Source of the DNA: Pocillopora verrucosa
Lineage: Eukaryota > Cnidaria > Anthozoa > Scleractinia > Pocilloporidae
Assembly (NCBI RefSeq): GCF_036669915.1
Contig: NC_089312.1
Coordinates: 26,646,056-26,710,055 of the forward strand
Direction of reading: 5' to 3'
Length of the DNA stretch: 64,000 nucleotides
A model generated the notes under the pieces. The model searched no databases. It was not told where the DNA came from and was given only the letters and a program-made list of their open reading frames with translations. This document shows positions 23,920 through 36,200 of the stretch, piece after piece; within the stretch, counting starts at the first letter, position 1; each line of letters begins with the position of its first letter. A program made the translations under genes and the position numbers.

Positions 23920-26900
23920 TTATACATTTAATCCTTGAAGTTCAGCTACTTTATGTTGTAATTTAGCTATTTTTTCTTGCAATTTTAAAACTTTCCCTTG
24001 GAGTCTCAACACTTCCTTGTCAGCCTCAGTCAAGGGAGTCGTTGTTGTATCTGTTGGTGGCGTATCTTTCATTTTTTGTTCTTTTCCCCTATCATCATTA
24101 CTGGCTGTTCTATTTTCGTCCAAATCGTTCGATTTAGAACTTTTATGCAGAGTTTCTTTTGCTTTTGCAGCATTTTGATCAGCTCGTATTTCGTTATTTG
24201 TTGCCATTTGAGAATGTTTCAAAGCATTCTGATTCGTTGGGAGTGTGCTGACCGCATCTGACTTTTCTTCACTTTCTTTTTCTTCACCATCGACGTAATT
24301 CTGAAACATTGGACGAAGCACAGGGGCGAGCAATGCCCATATATAGAGGCAAAGGCATGCGCTACTCGAACCCATTTTGATCCAAACCGCAGGCCATGAT
24401 CTTTGAAGCTGCCTAAGGTTTGTAGCCGGTGACGGGCTGTACCAATTTGTCAACGTCATCATAATGTGCAATGACGCCAAGGACATTGCAAAATGGAACA
24501 AGGAATAGTTATAAGCTACATGATCGTCCTCCTTGACTACAGACTCTACATCGTCGCTTTTTTTCGTTGCAAGGTTGTTTGCCCTAGTTTCAAGATCTTT
24601 GTAGTGAATACGCCATCTGTCTGGACAGAAAGAAGATTGTGACATAAAAACGCATGCTGCGGTAGCGGAGCTCTTAAACGCTTAGTCCGTATCGGAGCGT
24701 CAATTCCTAAGAAAACCAGATGATGACCCATCTAGCTGAGAGAATTACTGGTCAGGTAATGGGCGTGCATACGTCCATGACTGAAATTCTATTTAACATG
24801 AACGTAAATATTGATAATTCGGAGATCCTCTTCAGGCTCAGCGAAATCTTTATACTGTTAGTAATTTTGAAAATGTCTCAATGGGTGAACACCTCACTTT
24901 TGACTAACCAGAGGGACAGAGTTGTGATACGAAAATGTTAAAAGCGGACGAAAACTTTTGAAAAAATGTTCGTCCATCGCATGTTACCCCCCAAACATAA
25001 TTATTTCTTCAGGTTTCCTTGTCGAATTACTGGTACCCACTTGTACTCATGCGCGGAGAGAGAGGCACTTTGGGAGGAAAGTATCTTGCCCTAGAGAACA
25101 CAGCGCAATGCCCCAGCCAGGTCTCGAAGCCAGACCTCTCGACCGGAGTCCAGCGTGGTTATCGATGGGTCTCGGCGTTTCCCACCACATTAAATGATGA
25201 AATATGAAATTGTTTTCCAAGATCGACCGACCTTGACGGACTGTATTCTAAAAATTAAGATAGCGAACAACCTTAGTTGTTGAACTTACTCAAGTTTGAT
25301 GCACTCATGGCTGTGCTAAGACTGGCATAAACGAGCATGACAAAGACAAATAGGCTGCTGAAAATTCCCTGCAAACTCAAGCCAGTCGTCTGGTCATATC
25401 CAGATATGACGTAACCAGGAGGATTGCACAGATCGTCCGGCTCGTGCGATAAGGCAGACCACGTGAGATACGTGGTGTAAGCTATCACGACGGAGGCTTG
25501 AAACAAACCTGAAAAGAACTTTAATGATCTTAACTGATCTTGAGTTTTATGATGAATGGAAAAAATGAGATCTAAGAATTGTTAAGGAAGTTCAGATGTA
25601 ATTGCTTTGTTTTGTATTGCGCTCTCGTGGAGAAAAGAGGAACTCAGACAACATCTGCAAAGAAATATCAATTAAAAAGAATGATAACTCTCTGAGGTTA
25701 TTTTTCCTACGCCCGTCATCTCCTACACAATCTCTGCCGGTATCATAATAAAAAAAAAGATACTCGACCACTTAGCTAAGAGACGCTGTGAGCATTGGCG
25801 GTTATATCCAATCGATTATCTTGCGCATGTAAAAAGCCGAACACTTTTGTCTCTCACTGAAAACATTTGCCTTTTACTTAGTTTAACCGTAAGTTGAGAA
25901 GGTGAGACAGGAACATCTAACTTGAGTCAAGAGGGCGGTAGAGAACTAGTGACTTGGTATGCCATATTGTTTCAGCTCCGTCACTCATTTTCCTTTCAAA
26001 GCCAATCGGGTGGAGAGCACATGTTTCTTCAAAATTCGCCCTCCCCATATTCACAGGGACGAGGAATTCACGGCACAATGAATTGAGCCAAAGAGCTCCT
26101 AACTTCGTTTGACATAGGTATCTGCATGTATTCAGGGCTCTGACGTCACTAACCAGTGCCTGACTGCGCCTCCTGAACCTTGGGAAGAACGCTGATCACT
26201 GTCGCTGCTACGCACTGACACAAGCTGAACGAGACGAAGAATAAATTGGTTTTACACTCAGCATCCCGCACAAAGAACTTGTAAAATAAAATCACAGCAA
26301 CCATGGATAAGATAAACAGCATTCCGGTACAAGAAAGGAAGCACAAATACCTGAAGAAAAGACGGAGAGCTGTTATTTCATCCGGAAAGCTGGAACCACC
26401 ATCACATAAATTTTCAACCCTCATCTAACTGTCTATCCTGTAAGTACCCGCTTACCAGCATCTTGAACGACAAGGTGTCGAGGCCTCCTCCATCTTCTCG
26501 ACCCAGGTCTCACTCCACGAGTGAGACATATCAACTAGCACCACAAGTTGAATTAGGATAAAAAGGAATCCACCGACCAGGCCGAAATACATCCATACAC
26601 GATTAAATGACAGTGACTGTGGTATTAACAGCGAGGATGTGATTAAAGCTGTAAAAGAAAATTAAATTAACATAAAACATACTATCATATAAATCGTCCC
26701 AAGATATCTTGAAGCAAAGAAATTTTTACTGGCCAGGTATAAAACGTTTCAGTTTATTATTGGAGATCCTTCAAAACTAAATTGTTTTCCCCTTTTTTTT
26801 TTCCTTTTTGATTAAGGCTGTATTTCTTTGTTGATTCATAGACTAAGACGCGCGAGTTATCATTTGGCGCGAAAAATTTTCGCGCTAAATTGGTAAAATA

Positions 26901-27441
26901 TCAGCATCAAGAAAAGTCAGTTGAGAAAATAAGATTTATAAGGAAAATAAAAAGTAAGAAAAAGATCTGAGGAAATAAAACCTAGAAGCTGGTTAGCGAT
27001 AAAAGTTGTAAGTGATGCTTAATAAAAACTAACAGCTATTACTGGCAATCATTACTCACCAATCAACAGCAGAAACTTGATGTACCAAAAACCATTGTGA
27101 ATCCGAGCACGGATCTCTTCCACGCTTTTCACATTAAGCGTCATCATGGAAAAACACAGATAAAACAAAGCTGTTCCAAAACACACGCGATAAACTGCCG
27201 TGTAACCCACTAGATTGTCACAACTTTTTGAGTCCACCATTTCGTTGCAGAAATGCGGAATAGCATTCAGTTTATCTCGCATTCGTGGAGCAGAAAGTAC
27301 AAAACATAACACTGTGACGAGTAGAAGAAACAAAGTGTAGTTCACGCGAGTCATTGTCTCTCTTCTATGTCCCCCGCATGCACAGCACAAGAAGCATACG
27401 CTCTGATCACCATTCGGTTCATCCTTAGAATTGTCTTTCAT
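23920..27441 (-). CDS. Serine incorporator (SERINC) with C-terminal coiled-coil tail, multi-exon copy
   Basis: SERINCs are ten-helix membrane proteins named for serine incorporation into lipids and known as lipid scramblases. Five exons join in frame: 27060-27441, 26456-26648, 26154-26350, 25290-25508 and 23920-24620, giving 563 residues. Family landmarks are the N-terminal CFLCCACGG cysteine cluster, CDNLVGYTAVYRVCFG, RARIHNGFWYIKF, LVDMSHSWSETWVEKMEE, VISVLPKVQEAQSGTG, YTTYLTWSALSHEPDDLCNP and FHFAMSLASLHIMMTLTNWY. Canonical SERINCs end soon after the last helix (here IWALLAPVL). This one continues for about 135 polar residues and ends in a heptad-repeat coiled coil (EVLRLQGKVLKLQEKIAKLQ onward, 23923-24015). 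The start is the first in-frame ATG; an upstream exon cannot be excluded. The next gene upstream is an intronless paralogue. Confidence 0.93.
25010..25165 (-). mobile_element. tRNA-derived SINE in a SERINC intron
   Basis: On the minus strand it reads GGACTCCGGTCGAGAGGTCT, GGCTTCGAGACCTGG (a B-box-like GGTTCGA motif), then GGCAAGATACTTTC and GTACAAGTGGGTACC. I recognise this arrangement from SINEs dispersed in several invertebrate genomes. It is inserted in the last intron of the multi-exon SERINC gene. Confidence 0.6.
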
Positions 27442-29211
27442 GTTATTTACTGAGCTGAAGTCTTTTTCATCGTACCACACTTAAGGAAAAGATATGTTTA
27501 TGTTCATGTCTGGTGGCACAATTATGTCGGTATAACGTCACGCAGTAAAAGTGTTTTTAGCGGGAAAAATTGGTTTGAAGGATTAGACACAAATCTGCAT
27601 GGTAAGTTTAAAAATTGATCATACGAACTTGTTGTTTGTATTTTCATACGCAGATTTAGTCGGAATTCGTCGTAAAGAGATCATGAACTTTTCTGTGAAA
27701 AGAAGTCGCGGTTTCGATACTTAATTGAAAGAGTTCAAAGATCCTTTTATGACTTAAAGGGAAGTACTGTGAGCCAAGAATCTGGCTTAAATCGCCAAAG
27801 AGTTCTCAGACCAGATCACCCAGCGTTTGAATCATCGCGTGGACTCAGACGAATAATAAACATCTTCCTTTACTCGAAAACTGTGTGCCAAATTTTCACA
27901 TTCAAGAAACATTTTTTATTACTGATTAATCAGTATACAGGACTGATCTCATGCACATAAGGACTCTTGGCCTAGCCCGGCCAACCAGCTCTTTCACTTG
28001 GAAAAGGATGCGATTGCAAATTCGCAGCTGCTGGCTTGGGTTTTCAATCCTCACGTATGATCGACTTGGAATTTTCTTTCTCCTTCAATAGTGAAAAATG
28101 AAAACGTATCTTTCTTTTCGATGGAGAAGTATTTTTTTCGCAGTGCACAAGACACATTTAATTAAAGCAAGGCACGTTCAAGTCATCAACTGAAAATGAA
28201 TTGGCGGGTACCTGCAATGTGTCAGAGTTAAAGTGACAAAATTCTGCTAAACTCTCATTTCAAAAGAAGATATATCAACTAGCCTTTTGATACCTGTCTT
28301 TTGAAGTTATTGCATCCACTTGCTTCCAAAGAATACTGTAGAATAATAGAGATTTTGATAGCTTTTCACTAAATAGAATAACAAATTATTAAAAAATTGA
28401 ATTGCCCTTTGGCCTTTATTTCTTTTTTAATCCCGTTTGATTAACAGCTTTACCTGCGGTTTTTCCATATATCCTTTCCTTATTAATAACAGTACCAACG
28501 TTCTTTTTTTACCTCATGCGCTGCACGTTAGGTCATCGATTACAACCCGAGAGGAGAAGGAAATAGGAACAAGTTCGTAATCGCATATCTTTATTGATAA
28601 ATCAATTCTATTCAGGAATTAAGTAAGAGTTTGCCAGGGGAAGGCCTGGTCTGAAACAAGTTTATTTGATGGCTCTATAGCTGTTTCATTTGCAATCAAA
28701 TGGAAACACAAGAGAGGACAATTGCAAAGAGTAAATAGCATGAACGACAAAGTAGCCATATGGTTAGATATCTTTTTTTTAATGTTCTCTCTTTTTCATC
28801 TTTTGGTTTCACTGAAATCTCAGTGATGTTATTTTATTTGTAAGTATGAACACAGGTTTGATACAAATTCTTAAAAAAAGATCTCGCTTATAGTACAAAA
28901 TAAAGTAAAAAGTGAGGGAATGCAATGAAGGGGAAATTTAGAGAACTGTGTTGACAGTCACATGATGGTATATATAAAAAATTACTAGTATACTTTGCTT
29001 AAAATAGCTATACATCAAAGGCTGCTTTTAATTCTCACTTTTAGTGGGTGCTTAAATGAAAAAAGAAAACTTCTTCTTGGTTGAACCAGGGCTTCTGATC
29101 TTTAATGTTTTCTGAGTTATCTTGAAAATTGAAAATGTTTTCTTTACTACTCAGCATAGAGTTCTGATTTGAATCTATTTGTGTCGGGTATGACGAACAG
29201 GCACCTAAAAG
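27442..29211. other. Intergenic region between the two SERINC genes
   Basis: No coding sequence recognised. The region contains the promoter of the multi-exon SERINC and the 3'UTR of the intronless one, with a minus-strand AATAAA (TTTATT at 28833-28838) about 375 bp beyond its stop codon. I saw no poly(A) tract or direct repeats that would mark a recent retrocopy. Confidence 0.5.
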
Positions 29212-31281
29212 CTATCCTCTTTTCGTAACATTTTCTGTTCTTGGAATAGTAACTTCACCTGTTTCCTGTATGGATAATATTTTATGCTGGATTTTCACAA
29301 TCTTCGCCTGAAATCTAAGAATTCTTTCTTGTAATCTGAGAATTTCCTTGGAAACTTCAGGTTCTTTGACGCTGTTGCTGAAAACACTTTCTTGGGTAAT
29401 CTTTTCGAATGGATGGTCGATTTGTATTCGCACTGGCATAGAAGGATTGGGAAGCCTTATTTGTTCTTCCGAAGTTCTATCAGAGGAGCACGACCTTTTC
29501 CGATCATACATCGACGCATCGGGCAAAAGTGAACTCTCGGCCGACGAAGTTGGTGTGAGTTTGGATTTATCTTTTTGTTTTTCGACTGTCCTTTCACTAG
29601 GACTGCTGTCACGGTTTTTATCACCCGAACAGAGAGGGTCATTATCACTTTGGTGTTCCGTTTTGCCTTTAGCTTTACTTGCTTCGCCCACACCGACGTC
29701 TGTTTCATTACCTTGATTGCTTTTTATCGCTTCTTGAAGCCTCCTTTTCCTAGCTTGCCGGCTTTGCTCAAGCTCTCGTTTGTCTCTATTCCTATCAACC
29801 ACGATTTCAGATGTTTTTAATCTTTCCTTTGTCTTCATGAAATCGTCTTTAAGCCGTGCAGCGCTAGCTCTTCTTGCGCTCGGCTGTCTGGCAGGTTCAA
29901 AGTCCAACCCCAGATAATGGCCCCACGTCCTTCGTATTAAGGGCGCTACTAGAGTCCATATATACACCAGACAACAAATATAACTCGATGCCATTTGCAC
30001 CCAGACTGCTGCCCAATTCTTTATCATTTTCTTAAAATCAACGTTTTCATCTGGACTGTGCCAGTTCGTCATTACCATCATGACATGTAAAGATGCTAGG
30101 AAAAGAACAAAGTGAAAGAAAGAATAACTATAAGCGACATCTTCGCTTTCAAGTTCCTCGGCTCCTTTACCATCCTCATCAGGTATGTTCTCTTGTTTTC
30201 GTTGCTTCGTGTTTATTTCGACACTTTTTCGCAAGTATTCGGGATTGTCAGATAAAGAGAGTCCCAGTTTCCCAAGCTGTGAAGTGCTGGCGCGGACAGT
30301 GCACGCAAACGCTAATAAGGCAAACATCAAAAGCGCGCCAAAGATCGCTTGCCCATTCACACCAGATACCTTGTCATATTCCAGTATAACCGCGCCAAGT
30401 GGATTGCATTTTGAGTCTGGTTGAGATGAAAGGGTATTCCATGTAAGATACATGGTGTATATTGTAATGACTGAAGACTGCAGGAGACCAGCTCCTGTTG
30501 TTTCTTCCTGAATTCGCGGAAGCACAGAAATTATTGTAGCCAGCGCACAATGTCCTACGTTAAAACTGATATAAAAAGTATTCGCTTTACACTGTGATAT
30601 ATCGTCCGGGTTGGTGAAGAAAAGATAAAACATCACAGCCGCCGTGACAGAAATCGAATACACTAAAGCGGTTGAAAAGGCTAGTGAGAAGTACCAGCAT
30701 TTCGTGTCAAGGGTGTCCATTTTCTCTGCCCAAGATACACTCCACGAATGACCAAAGTCGATGACGAGAATAATTTGAATGAGAATGAACATAAATCCAC
30801 CTGTAAGTCCAATATACATCCATATCTTGCTGATAAGCTCCGAACTCGGTAGATAAAATACGAATCCTATTATCAAAACCAACAGGGAGAGTTTGATGTA
30901 CCAGAAACCATTGTGGATCCTAGCGCGGAATTTTTTCTTAGAGTGCACGTTGTAAGTGAGGAATGAGAATAATAGAAAAAACATAGACATGGCGATTGAA
31001 ACTCTGTAAACTGCTCCGTAGCCCACGAAATTGTCGCAAGTTCGTTTAGACGCGAGTCTCGTGCAGAGGAAAGGAATTTTGTCCAGATATAGTCGCATAT
31101 TCGGGGAGAGCATTACGAGGCAAAGAACTGTACCAAGGAGAAGAAACACGGTGAAGTATAGCCTTGATCTAATACCACCGACTTTCTTTTTACAAAATAA
31201 ACTGCACGCTGCTGAGCCTGCGCAACAAGCGACTTCACTCGCTACTTCCGCTACGCCCAGAGTCTGTAGAGCTGCTCCCAT
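29212..31281 (-). CDS. Serine incorporator (SERINC) with long coiled-coil tail, intronless copy
   Basis: One uninterrupted frame of 689 residues from ATG 31279-31281. It starts MGAALQTLGVAEVASEVACC, close to the family's usual N-terminus, and carries CDNFVGYGAVYRVSIAM, RARIHNGFWYIKLSLL, VIDFGHSWSVSWAEKMD, VLPRIQEETTGAGLLQSSVI, YTMYLTWNTLSSQPDSKCNP and YSYSFFHFVLFLASLHVMM. After the last helix (VYIWTLVAPLIRR) about 225 polar residues follow, rich in K, E, S and R, then a heptad coiled coil (EILRLQERILRFQAKIVKIQ onward, 29266-29346). Usual SERINC length is about 450-470. Lack of introns beside a five-exon paralogue suggests an old retrocopy or intron loss; the frame is intact, so the gene looks functional. 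Confidence 0.95.
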   Translation of the reverse strand: MGAALQTLGVAEVASEVACCAGSAACSLFCKKKVGGIRSRLYFTVFLLLGTVLCLVMLSPNMRLYLDKIPFLCTRLASKRTCDNFVGYGAVYRVSIAMSMFFLLFSFLTYNVHSKKKFRARIHNGFWYIKLSLLVLIIGFVFYLPSSELISKIWMYIGLTGGFMFILIQIILVIDFGHSWSVSWAEKMDTLDTKCWYFSLAFSTALVYSISVTAAVMFYLFFTNPDDISQCKANTFYISFNVGHCALATIISVLPRIQEETTGAGLLQSSVITIYTMYLTWNTLSSQPDSKCNPLGAVILEYDKVSGVNGQAIFGALLMFALLAFACTVRASTSQLGKLGLSLSDNPEYLRKSVEINTKQRKQENIPDEDGKGAEELESEDVAYSYSFFHFVLFLASLHVMMVMTNWHSPDENVDFKKMIKNWAAVWVQMASSYICCLVYIWTLVAPLIRRTWGHYLGLDFEPARQPSARRASAARLKDDFMKTKERLKTSEIVVDRNRDKRELEQSRQARKRRLQEAIKSNQGNETDVGVGEASKAKGKTEHQSDNDPLCSGDKNRDSSPSERTVEKQKDKSKLTPTSSAESSLLPDASMYDRKRSCSSDRTSEEQIRLPNPSMPVRIQIDHPFEKITQESVFSNSVKEPEVSKEILRLQERILRFQAKIVKIQHKILSIQETGEVTIPRTENVTKRG

Positions 31282-33256
31282 AGAAACCCATAAAGAACTC
31301 TGGGATAGGTTGAACAATAAACAAAGGATCACTCAGAACCATTCAAATGTGCCAGGCCTCACTTTTTCCCTTTTTTCGAACTAAAATAAGACTGCTTTTT
31401 ACCTCTCGCTATCAAGAGACCACGATACCTGATTTGAATGTCTGTGCAGTAGGAAAGTCTTTCAATATGTTGTTAGGATGTCACACTTTGTATTGATTAC
31501 GATGTGGTGTAAGCAATGCTGTTCTAAGTAGCTTTTTGATGGACTCAGCGTTGTTTAGAAAAGTTGTGCCACGGATAATTTACCAGACGAAATGCTTTAG
31601 GAGAGAATGGAGCTCGTTTGCTCTAAAACACACAATGATCGACAAGCTATTAGTCGATTTAGTTTGTCCAACAGATGAGTGATCAATCGACAATCCATTG
31701 CTTGTAACGTTCGCCCTCCATACTCCGTGTGCTCCACATTACTTAAACGATAACTCAAACGAGGTTCAGTGCAGTGCAAAAAGTGCTTTTCTTCCTTAGA
31801 GAAGGTAAAAATTCGGTGTGGCAGATGCTGATATTCACGATCAAAGTGCTAGCCACCCTGCGGAAACGCCTTGAAATTACGTTGTTTCGTAGTGAACGAA
31901 GTCACTGATCAATCGCGCGTGAAATACACCTCAGAAAATATTTCCCTCCAACAGACGAGAGCTTCAACTGGTGTGTGATTCGAACAAAGGCAAAATCCGA
32001 TTTTCTAATTGCTCCTTTTTCTGGAATAATCTTGGATATCGCCCACAACCATCCAGAACTTTTCAGTTTTTTCTTCCGAACTAGTTGTTGCATGGAGTGT
32101 ATTGTTATTTATGGTCGTGACAGGATTGAAACCAAATTACGCCACCAGTCAGCAGGTGAACGAGTCAATAACCGGCCGCTTGAGCCTGCCATACAGACCC
32201 TCTCAGGACAGCGTAGAGTTTTCAAGGCAAAGCTCTATAGGCGTCAATTTTGAAAATTCTAAGTTTTTGTGATAAGTGATTCCTCTAAAGTGAAAGGTAG
32301 CTCCCCTTGTGGCCTTCGTAATTTCTTCTTTTTTTTCGTGATAAAAAAAAGCCAACAATAAAATCAGGCAGGTTTGAGACAACAAACTGATTTCCTATTG
32401 TCGTATCAGTTAATTTCAACTTTTGTATGAAATTCTTAAATTATCTTTACGTCGGTTACAAATTAATAACGTTTGCAAAGCGAATAAAACGGAGGAAAGA
32501 AACTTCTGGTAAAACATTCAAATGATGAGATTGTTTAGACAGGCGTAGTAGGATGGAATCTAAAAGTTGTTCAAAGTCAATGCGTGCGTAGTGACCAATT
32601 TTGTCTATTTGGAACCAAAGGCCCACTTTCTCAAAATACAAATTCAATTACGGTGACTGATACACTGCATTTTCGAAAAATTCCCACTGTCAGACTAAAA
32701 CGAAAAGGGCAAAATCTTATAAATTTTGAGATTGCAGCCACGTAAATTCAAGAAACATACAGTTTACGAGAGAACTTTTTTCTTTAATAATTCAGATTTC
32801 TGCATGGCAGAGCTTTGTGACTGCAATTTCAAAGATCATTTACACGGCCTTTACTTTACTCCACTTTGGAAAGAGTTGGAATTGAGATCTAAGTAATGAT
32901 AGTATGGCCTGATAACGAGTAACATTCACGTGCGTACATATAGTAGAATGTTTTCAGGAAAAAATGTTCTGATTTGTTACAAGCGGAAAAAAAAAGAAAC
33001 AAACACACAATCAAAGCGTAGACTTAGCTGAAAAACGTCCCTGCTTATCAAGAAACAAAAAAACAGTTTTTAATCTTAAGCGAAATTTGTAACCTTAACT
33101 TTCCACCACTATTTCCAAGGCAAAGAGGAGAACCTCGCTACTTTTCGAAATGCCCCGAGTTTATAGTGTTGGAAGAGTAACCCCGCGGAAGCCCACCGTC
33201 GGAGATCCTTTTCTCCGAACGCGTTTTTTAATTCTTTATGCGCCGAATCATGTGAA
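31282..33256. other. Intergenic region, no gene recognised
   Basis: Lies between the intronless SERINC start and the last exon of the PAN/fibrinogen-like gene, so it holds the SERINC promoter and the 3'UTR of the PAN gene. No reading frame here resembles a known protein. Confidence 0.45.
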
Positions 33257-36200
33257 CTATTTAATGAATATATAACAGAATGCCTTGATGGATTTATTGA
33301 TAAGTGCACCAGAACTTGAGATATATACGTTTCCACATGTGTTGTTAGGGTCCGTTCCCCCAATGCTTCCTGCAGTTCCAAACCCAATCCTTGTATCGGG
33401 ATCGCCAACGCATGGATCTCTGCTCCGTGCTATCAGTCCAAGTCGAGCTTTTGCACCTACCGCAGAGCTTTCTCGATGAACGTTAAAACCACCTTTTTCG
33501 CTGTTTGAACAGTTCTAACGGAACAAGAACAACACTTTTTGAACTCTTACTTTTCCATTGAAAGTCGGTTCATAACTTAACATTCATCAGTGTTAAATGT
33601 TATTCAACTCTAAGAATTACCGTAAAACTAAATTGTTTTCTACTTACTACAGGCATAGAAGATCCATTAATCAATGATTTCCATTGTGAAGAATCAATTC
33701 CACTAAGAAGCCGTGGAGAATCCAATTCGAAAATTCCAAATAAGTTTTCGTTCTTATAAGGTATCTTGAGCTCGAGCCATCTTGTGTGACCCTGAACTTT
33801 CATTCCAACACAGAGGCCCACTGTGATCTGGGCATCTGCATAGAAGGGAAATTTTGTTTCCTGTTGCGAAAGAAAAGGGTATGTTGAGGTTATTTTCAGC
33901 GTGAGAGAGGTGGAGACAGGGAGAGAGACACACAGACAGAGAGAGAGAGATGAGCATGGTGAATTCCGTGAACTCTAGGGAGCAGCAGTAGCTTGAAGTT
34001 GCTTCATGCTACTGAAAACCGAGATACGCTGCCTAGGATGGCTATCCTAACGTGTAAGCTGGCTTTGACTTTACCTTTCTTCAGTATCAGTATGTTGAAG
34101 AGTTGGAGTTCCTAAATGTTTTGACTAGTCATGAGGGCATGAAAACGGTTAAGAATGAAAAAAAGCGATCAATCCCCCCTTCCCAAAAAAGACCAAACAA
34201 ACAGACGGAGAAAAAGCGAACCCATGTTAATCAATTCGACAACCAGAGGACGCTGATCTTTTTACTTCAATTAATCAAAATTTCATTTAAAAACTTGATG
34301 TGCAGCGTCCTCACCAAGTAAGGCAACAGTAAAACTCTTCTTTGGATCAGGAGTTCAGTGTTAAGGAATCGTCTTATCAATTTTTTTTAAAGAAAGGTTT
34401 ATGACTCGAAAACCAAATTATATATATCCATATATTATAATTGAACCTTCTCATCGAGATTTTTAGCTTCTTCTGGATTGTAAGCTTCCGTATTTTTCCA
34501 CAGGTCAGAGGAATATGAGAATGTTCCCTATGATAAATTCACAGATAAACATTATAGCTACTCTCTCAACAAAATAATACAACTATCTTTCATTCAAATC
34601 AGGTTTAAAGGTAAAGTTACTACTTTTAAATACTAATGCACCAAGAAGTGTTGATCTTACCGATTAAATATCTTTTTTCCACTCTACTGACCTAAGCTTG
34701 AGTCAGTCGGTAATTAGGTCAGTAAGCATTTTAGCCACTCAGCCGCACTTCTCCCTGTGGGACTGTTAGTTTGTCGGTTGGGCACTTGTCAGTCACTCAG
34801 TCAGACAACTTGACACTAAGTTCGACTCTCAGTCGTCCATTCGTCTGTCAGTCTGTTAGCGATTGAGTAAGTTAGTCAATCAGATCGTCGGTCGGTCAAA
34901 GTTAGACCGTAAGCACAGTCAGACATCCACACTTCAATATCGTAAATCGTGCATGATCACTATCCTAGAGCAAATTTCAACTGTTTTTTTATTGTAAGTA
35001 ATCCAGAATTACATTGGTTTTATTCCTGTATGATCTATTATTGGTCAAGAAAAACTCCTGTCAGTCCCTTTACCAATCAGATCCAAAACGAAGACCAATC
35101 ATGCTTTTCCCCGCGCTTCAACCAGTTTGCTGTTGTGATTATCACTGGCTCATTCTTCGGAATTGGTGATGAATCGAAAAGCGCTCCAAGCACAGAGGTA
35201 TCGAACAATCAGGCACTATTAGTTATGCTGCTACTGTTTGCTACTGTTTGCTCTTGGAGGAAGAGGCGCAAAGTCGGGTTTTTTTTTTTTGCAAAAGTAG
35301 GTAGGTGCATGTAATCCACAATGAGAAGAGGATTTATGAATTCGTTTCAGCATCATAAATCGCTGCCAAACTTACCTTGTTTCCGTTAATTTTCATAGCT
35401 AATGTCCAGCCTCCCTTTCCACACTCTGGGGTCTTTTCCATTAAACAATAAATCAAACTTGTTTTTTGTCCTATTCTGATATAGTAGGCATCGTTTTTAA
35501 CAGATCCATAGGAAGATCTGTGAAAAGAAAAGAAAATATGGCGAAATATAGAAAATAAAAAAGGGTCGAATGTTTACTCATACAAACTGATGACCTCTAA
35601 GAGAGTTGAACTTTAAACAAGTTATGATAATATTATGCATCTTAGTGGGCACTCTTTGGAGATGCGTGTAACCTTACTCCCCAAGGGGCCGGTCATTATT
35701 TATCACCTGGGGGGTAGGTTAGGATGATTTTGTTATTGTAATGCAATGCATCTTGGTGGGTACTCTTTGGAGGTGCGTGTAACCTTACTCCCCAAGGGGC
35801 CGGTCATTATTTATCACGGGGAGGGGGGGGGGGATAGGTTTGGATGATTTTGTTATTGTAATATAATGCATCTTGGTGGGTAGTCTTTAGAGGTGCGTGT
35901 AACCTTACTCCCAATGGGACCGGTCATAATTTATCACCGAAGGGGGGGGGGGAGAAGTTTGGATGATTTTGTTATTGTGATACAATGCATCTAGTTGAGT
36001 ACTCTTTGAGGGTGCGTGTAACCTTACTCCCGGTCCAGGGCCGGTCATTACTTATCGCCTTATGTGGGGGTTTGGATGATTTTGGTTGTGTCACGATAAA
36101 ACTCACCTGATTCCCCCATAAGGCTTGGTGATATTCTTATAACCCTCCGCACTATAGTTCCCCCGTTATACTCTGTCGGTAACGGCTGGCCCCACCTCCG

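Noticed and set aside
33109-33408. 99-codon minus-strand frame overlapping the last PAN-gene exon
   Set aside because: Wrong frame of the real exon, which reads DTRIGFGTAGS in the neighbouring frame.
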